A stretch of DNA of 64,000 nucleotides from Bradyrhizobium sp. 170. GTDB taxonomy: Bacteria; Pseudomonadota; Alphaproteobacteria; Rhizobiales; Xanthobacteraceae. The notes beneath the pieces are model-generated. The model was not told where the DNA came from and made no database searches. It was given only the letters and a program-made list of their open reading frames with translations. The number at the start of each line of letters is the position of its first letter. Position 1 is the stretch's first letter. Made by a program: the position numbers and the translations under genes. Below are positions 63,566 through 64,000 of this stretch, in pieces. The stretch covers positions 7,316,001 through 7,380,000 of the forward strand of contig NZ_CP064703.1 in assembly GCF_023101085.1 (NCBI RefSeq), written 5' to 3'.

Positions 63566-63583
63566 CGATACATTATTGTATTG
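63566..63583. promoter_or_regulatory. TetR operator candidate between P450 and TetR genes
   Basis: CGATACATTATTGTATTG contains inverted ATACA and TGTAT arms around TTAT in an otherwise GC-rich gap, about 65 bases before the P450 start and 28 before the TetR start. Such a site would let the regulator control both genes. Confidence 0.5.
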
Positions 63584-63610
63584 AGTTGCATTTTCGCCTA
63601 AACTGGGCGG

Positions 63611-64000
63611 ATGTCAAGAGTGCGAACCAGACCCACAAGGGACGACACCCGCGAAAAGCTGTTCGAGGCGGCGGCGCGCGTGTTCGAGGAACAGGGCATC
63701 GGCGGCGCCAGCATCGAGGCGATCGCGGCGGCGGCCGGCTTCACGCGCGGGGCGTTCTATTCGAATTTCAAGAGCAAGGACGAACTGATCATCGCCATGC
63801 TCGAGGATCACGTCGAGCAATCCATCGGGCGCATCCGCGATCTGCTCGAGAAGCATAGGAACCTTGCGGATTTCATCGATGCGCTGAAGACCATGGACCG
63901 CAGCCAGCAGGATCCGCTCGGCCGCTCTCCCCTGCTGCATATGGAAATGATCCTGTTCGTGGCGCGCGCCGAAAAGCGCCGGCCTGAACTCGCCAAGCGG
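63611..64000 (+). CDS. TetR-family regulator, cut by the window end
   Basis: The first 130 codons of a TetR regulator; the frame is open at base 64000. The N-terminal DNA-binding domain is complete: TREKLFEAAARVFEEQGIGG, then the helix-turn-helix ASIEAIAAAAGFTRGAFYSN and FKSKDELIIAML. The ligand domain is only begun. It is divergent from the P450 gene with an operator-like palindrome between them. Confidence 0.92.
   Translation, partial: MSRVRTRPTRDDTREKLFEAAARVFEEQGIGGASIEAIAAAAGFTRGAFYSNFKSKDELIIAMLEDHVEQSIGRIRDLLEKHRNLADFIDALKTMDRSQQDPLGRSPLLHMEMILFVARAEKRRPELAKR

Overview
The window looks like a chromosomal segment of a Bradyrhizobium-like alphaproteobacterium (order Hyphomicrobiales). 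The reasons are the very GC-rich coding sequence with long antisense shadow frames, a circularly permuted two-piece tmRNA with tag ANDNYAPVAQAA next to an alphaproteobacterial sspB, alphaproteobacterial-style leucine and isoleucine/valine leader peptides, and many dispersed palindromic REP-type repeats of the kinds seen in that genus. I see no rRNA, tRNA, prophage, integrase or CRISPR array. The assignment rests on recognition, not on a database search.

Layout. 0-6.5 kb: an interspersed repeat, a DUF302 / ccdA / thioredoxin redox group with a possible ECF-type promoter beside a broken ECF sigma gene, leuA with a leucine leader peptide, an AdaA-like regulator and a SnoaL-like protein. 7.4-13.1 kb: a complete branched-chain amino-acid (liv) ABC operon whose last gene is overlapped by a polyphosphate kinase 2 gene. 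13.2-19.5 kb: a Nudix protein, then a NitT/TauT-type ABC system whose substrate-binding gene is frameshifted and separated from its permease and ATPase by cupin, OsmC, zinc-type CDF and truncated COG0523 GTPase genes; a Zur-like palindrome lies in this block. 19.5-22.6 kb: an osmoprotectant-type ABC system with a permease/binding-protein fusion, then a REP-associated transposase (RAYT) framed by a perfect 30-bp inverted pair of REPs.

22.6-30.5 kb: two tandem LTA-synthase-like membrane phosphotransferases, a TetR gene divergent from a membrane gene with two matching operator-like palindromes, an SDR oxidoreductase and a DUF2336 protein. 31-39 kb: an ilv locus transcribed leftward from a clear promoter and attenuator: ilvB, a threonine-dehydratase-like gene, ilvN, a methyltransferase, an EamA permease, two recently duplicated LysE-type exporters, then ilvC. 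39-48.2 kb: miaA and serB (divergent, start codons overlapping), a solitary Mrr-like nuclease, degP, DUF2065, hflC, hflK, folA, a GNAT gene and thyA.

48.3-64 kb: a tripartite tricarboxylate transporter (tctC, tctA, tctB), ssrA and sspB, fumC, DUF4169 and ribbon-helix-helix genes, a TPR protein, an ABC-F ATPase, a low-similarity hypothetical, a large AsmA-family protein, and a cytochrome P450 divergent from a TetR gene cut by the window end.

Functionally, branched-chain amino acids are the strongest theme: uptake (liv), synthesis (leuA, ilvB/N/C, threonine dehydratase), possible export (LysE and EamA genes within the ilv cluster) and two separate leader-peptide systems. A second theme is protein quality control: tmRNA with its SspB adaptor, DegP and HflK/HflC.
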